Shown in pieces: positions 6,157 to 6,477 of a DNA stretch of 6,477 bases (position 1 is the stretch's first letter; every line of letters begins with the position of its first letter). A program made the translations under genes and the position numbers. The DNA lies in assembly GCA_944386375.1 (NCBI GenBank), contig CALXAW010000072.1, positions 1 to 6,477 of the forward strand, read 5' to 3'. Source of the stretch: an uncultured Clostridia bacterium (GTDB lineage Bacteria; Bacillota; Clostridia; TANB77; CAG-508). Under the pieces are notes generated by a model. That model was given only the letters and a program-made list of their open reading frames with translations, ran no database searches and had not been told where the DNA came from.

Positions 6157-6185
6157 TTGATAATCTATCGTATTTATGTTATTAT
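6157..6185 (+). promoter_or_regulatory. Likely sigma-A-type promoter for uvrB
   Basis: TTGATA (6157-6162) and TATTAT (6180-6185) are 17 bases apart. A better -10 sequence, TATAAT, lies at 6183-6188 but at a 20-base spacing. TATGTT (6175-6180) and AACATA (6201-6206) form a 6-bp dyad straddling the -10 region. No GAAC-N4-GTTC SOS box of the Bacillus LexA type is visible, although uvrB is often under SOS control. Confidence 0.55.
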
Positions 6186-6216
6186 AATAAATGATTTATA
6201 AACATAGGGGGCAATT

Positions 6217-6477
6217 ATGTTTAAATTACATTCGGAATATAAGCCTACTGGAGACCAACCACAGGCAATAGAATATTTAAGTAATGGAATAAAACAAGGA
6301 AAGAAATTTCAAACTTTACTAGGTGTTACAGGCTCTGGAAAGACCTTTACAATGGCTAACATAATACAGCAAGTACAGAAGCCAACACTTGTTTTAGCAC
6401 ATAACAAGACTTTAGCAGGACAACTATATTCGGAATTCAAAGAGTTTTTTCCAGAGAACAATGTGGAATATTTTGTA
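6217..6477 (+). CDS. uvrB: UvrB, excinuclease ABC subunit B (5' part, cut by window end)
   Basis: The first 87 residues of UvrB, the helicase-like damage-verification subunit that receives DNA from UvrA and recruits UvrC in nucleotide excision repair. Visible hallmarks are the YKPTGDQPQAI start (8-18), Walker A GVTGSGKTFTMA (36-47), and motif Ia LVLAHNKTLAGQLY (58-71). EFFPENNVEYFV follows, just before the family's beta-hairpin region. UvrB is normally about 650-670 residues, so most of the gene lies beyond the window. The start at 6217 is supported by AGGGGG (6206-6211) five bases upstream and by the conserved distance to the GDQPQAI motif. It follows a terminator and has its own promoter. 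Confidence 0.98.
   Translation, partial: MFKLHSEYKPTGDQPQAIEYLSNGIKQGKKFQTLLGVTGSGKTFTMANIIQQVQKPTLVLAHNKTLAGQLYSEFKEFFPENNVEYFV

Noticed and set aside
6140..6216. LexA/SOS box upstream of uvrB
   Set aside because: No GAAC-N4-GTTC-like site is present. The TATGTT/AACATA dyad does not match the Bacillus-type SOS consensus.

Overview
The window comes from a strongly A+T-rich, Gram-positive-type genome. AGGAGG-like ribosome binding sites precede the genes, the promoters look like sigma-A, and intrinsic terminators are frequent. One gene encodes a secreted von Willebrand A (vWA) surface protein ending in a PPTG sorting-like signal. Together these point to a Clostridia-like member of the Bacillota, plausibly an uncultured gut lineage. 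That placement is inference from composition and protein style, not a database match.

Layout: all four genes lie on the + strand, and each seems to be its own transcription unit with its own promoter; a terminator follows each of the three complete genes. Positions 1-350 hold no credible gene. They contain a cluster of inverted repeats that could be a structured RNA or the end of an element, then direct repeats with a 33-bp period, the last of which supplies the -35 box of the next promoter. Positions 351-1664 encode an AAA_14/DUF4143 ATPase, usually an accessory gene. Positions 1665-1975 hold a G+C-rich terminator, two more long hairpins, and a promoter whose -35 box lies inside a 10-bp perfect dyad. 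Positions 1976-4465 encode the 829-residue vWA surface protein. After its terminator comes a leader with an unusual hairpin touching the ribosome binding site, then a complete beta-CASP metallo-beta-lactamase ribonuclease (4676-6106). A terminator and a promoter follow, then the first 87 codons of uvrB, cut by the window edge.

The genes do not form an obvious pathway. uvrB (DNA repair) and the beta-CASP nuclease (RNA processing) look like housekeeping genes. The vWA protein acts outside the cell, and the ATPase looks like accessory content. I found no convincing new multi-gene system. The points most worth checking are non-coding: the structured 5' region with its repeats, the three stacked hairpins after the ATPase gene, and a promoter element shared by the vWA and beta-CASP genes.
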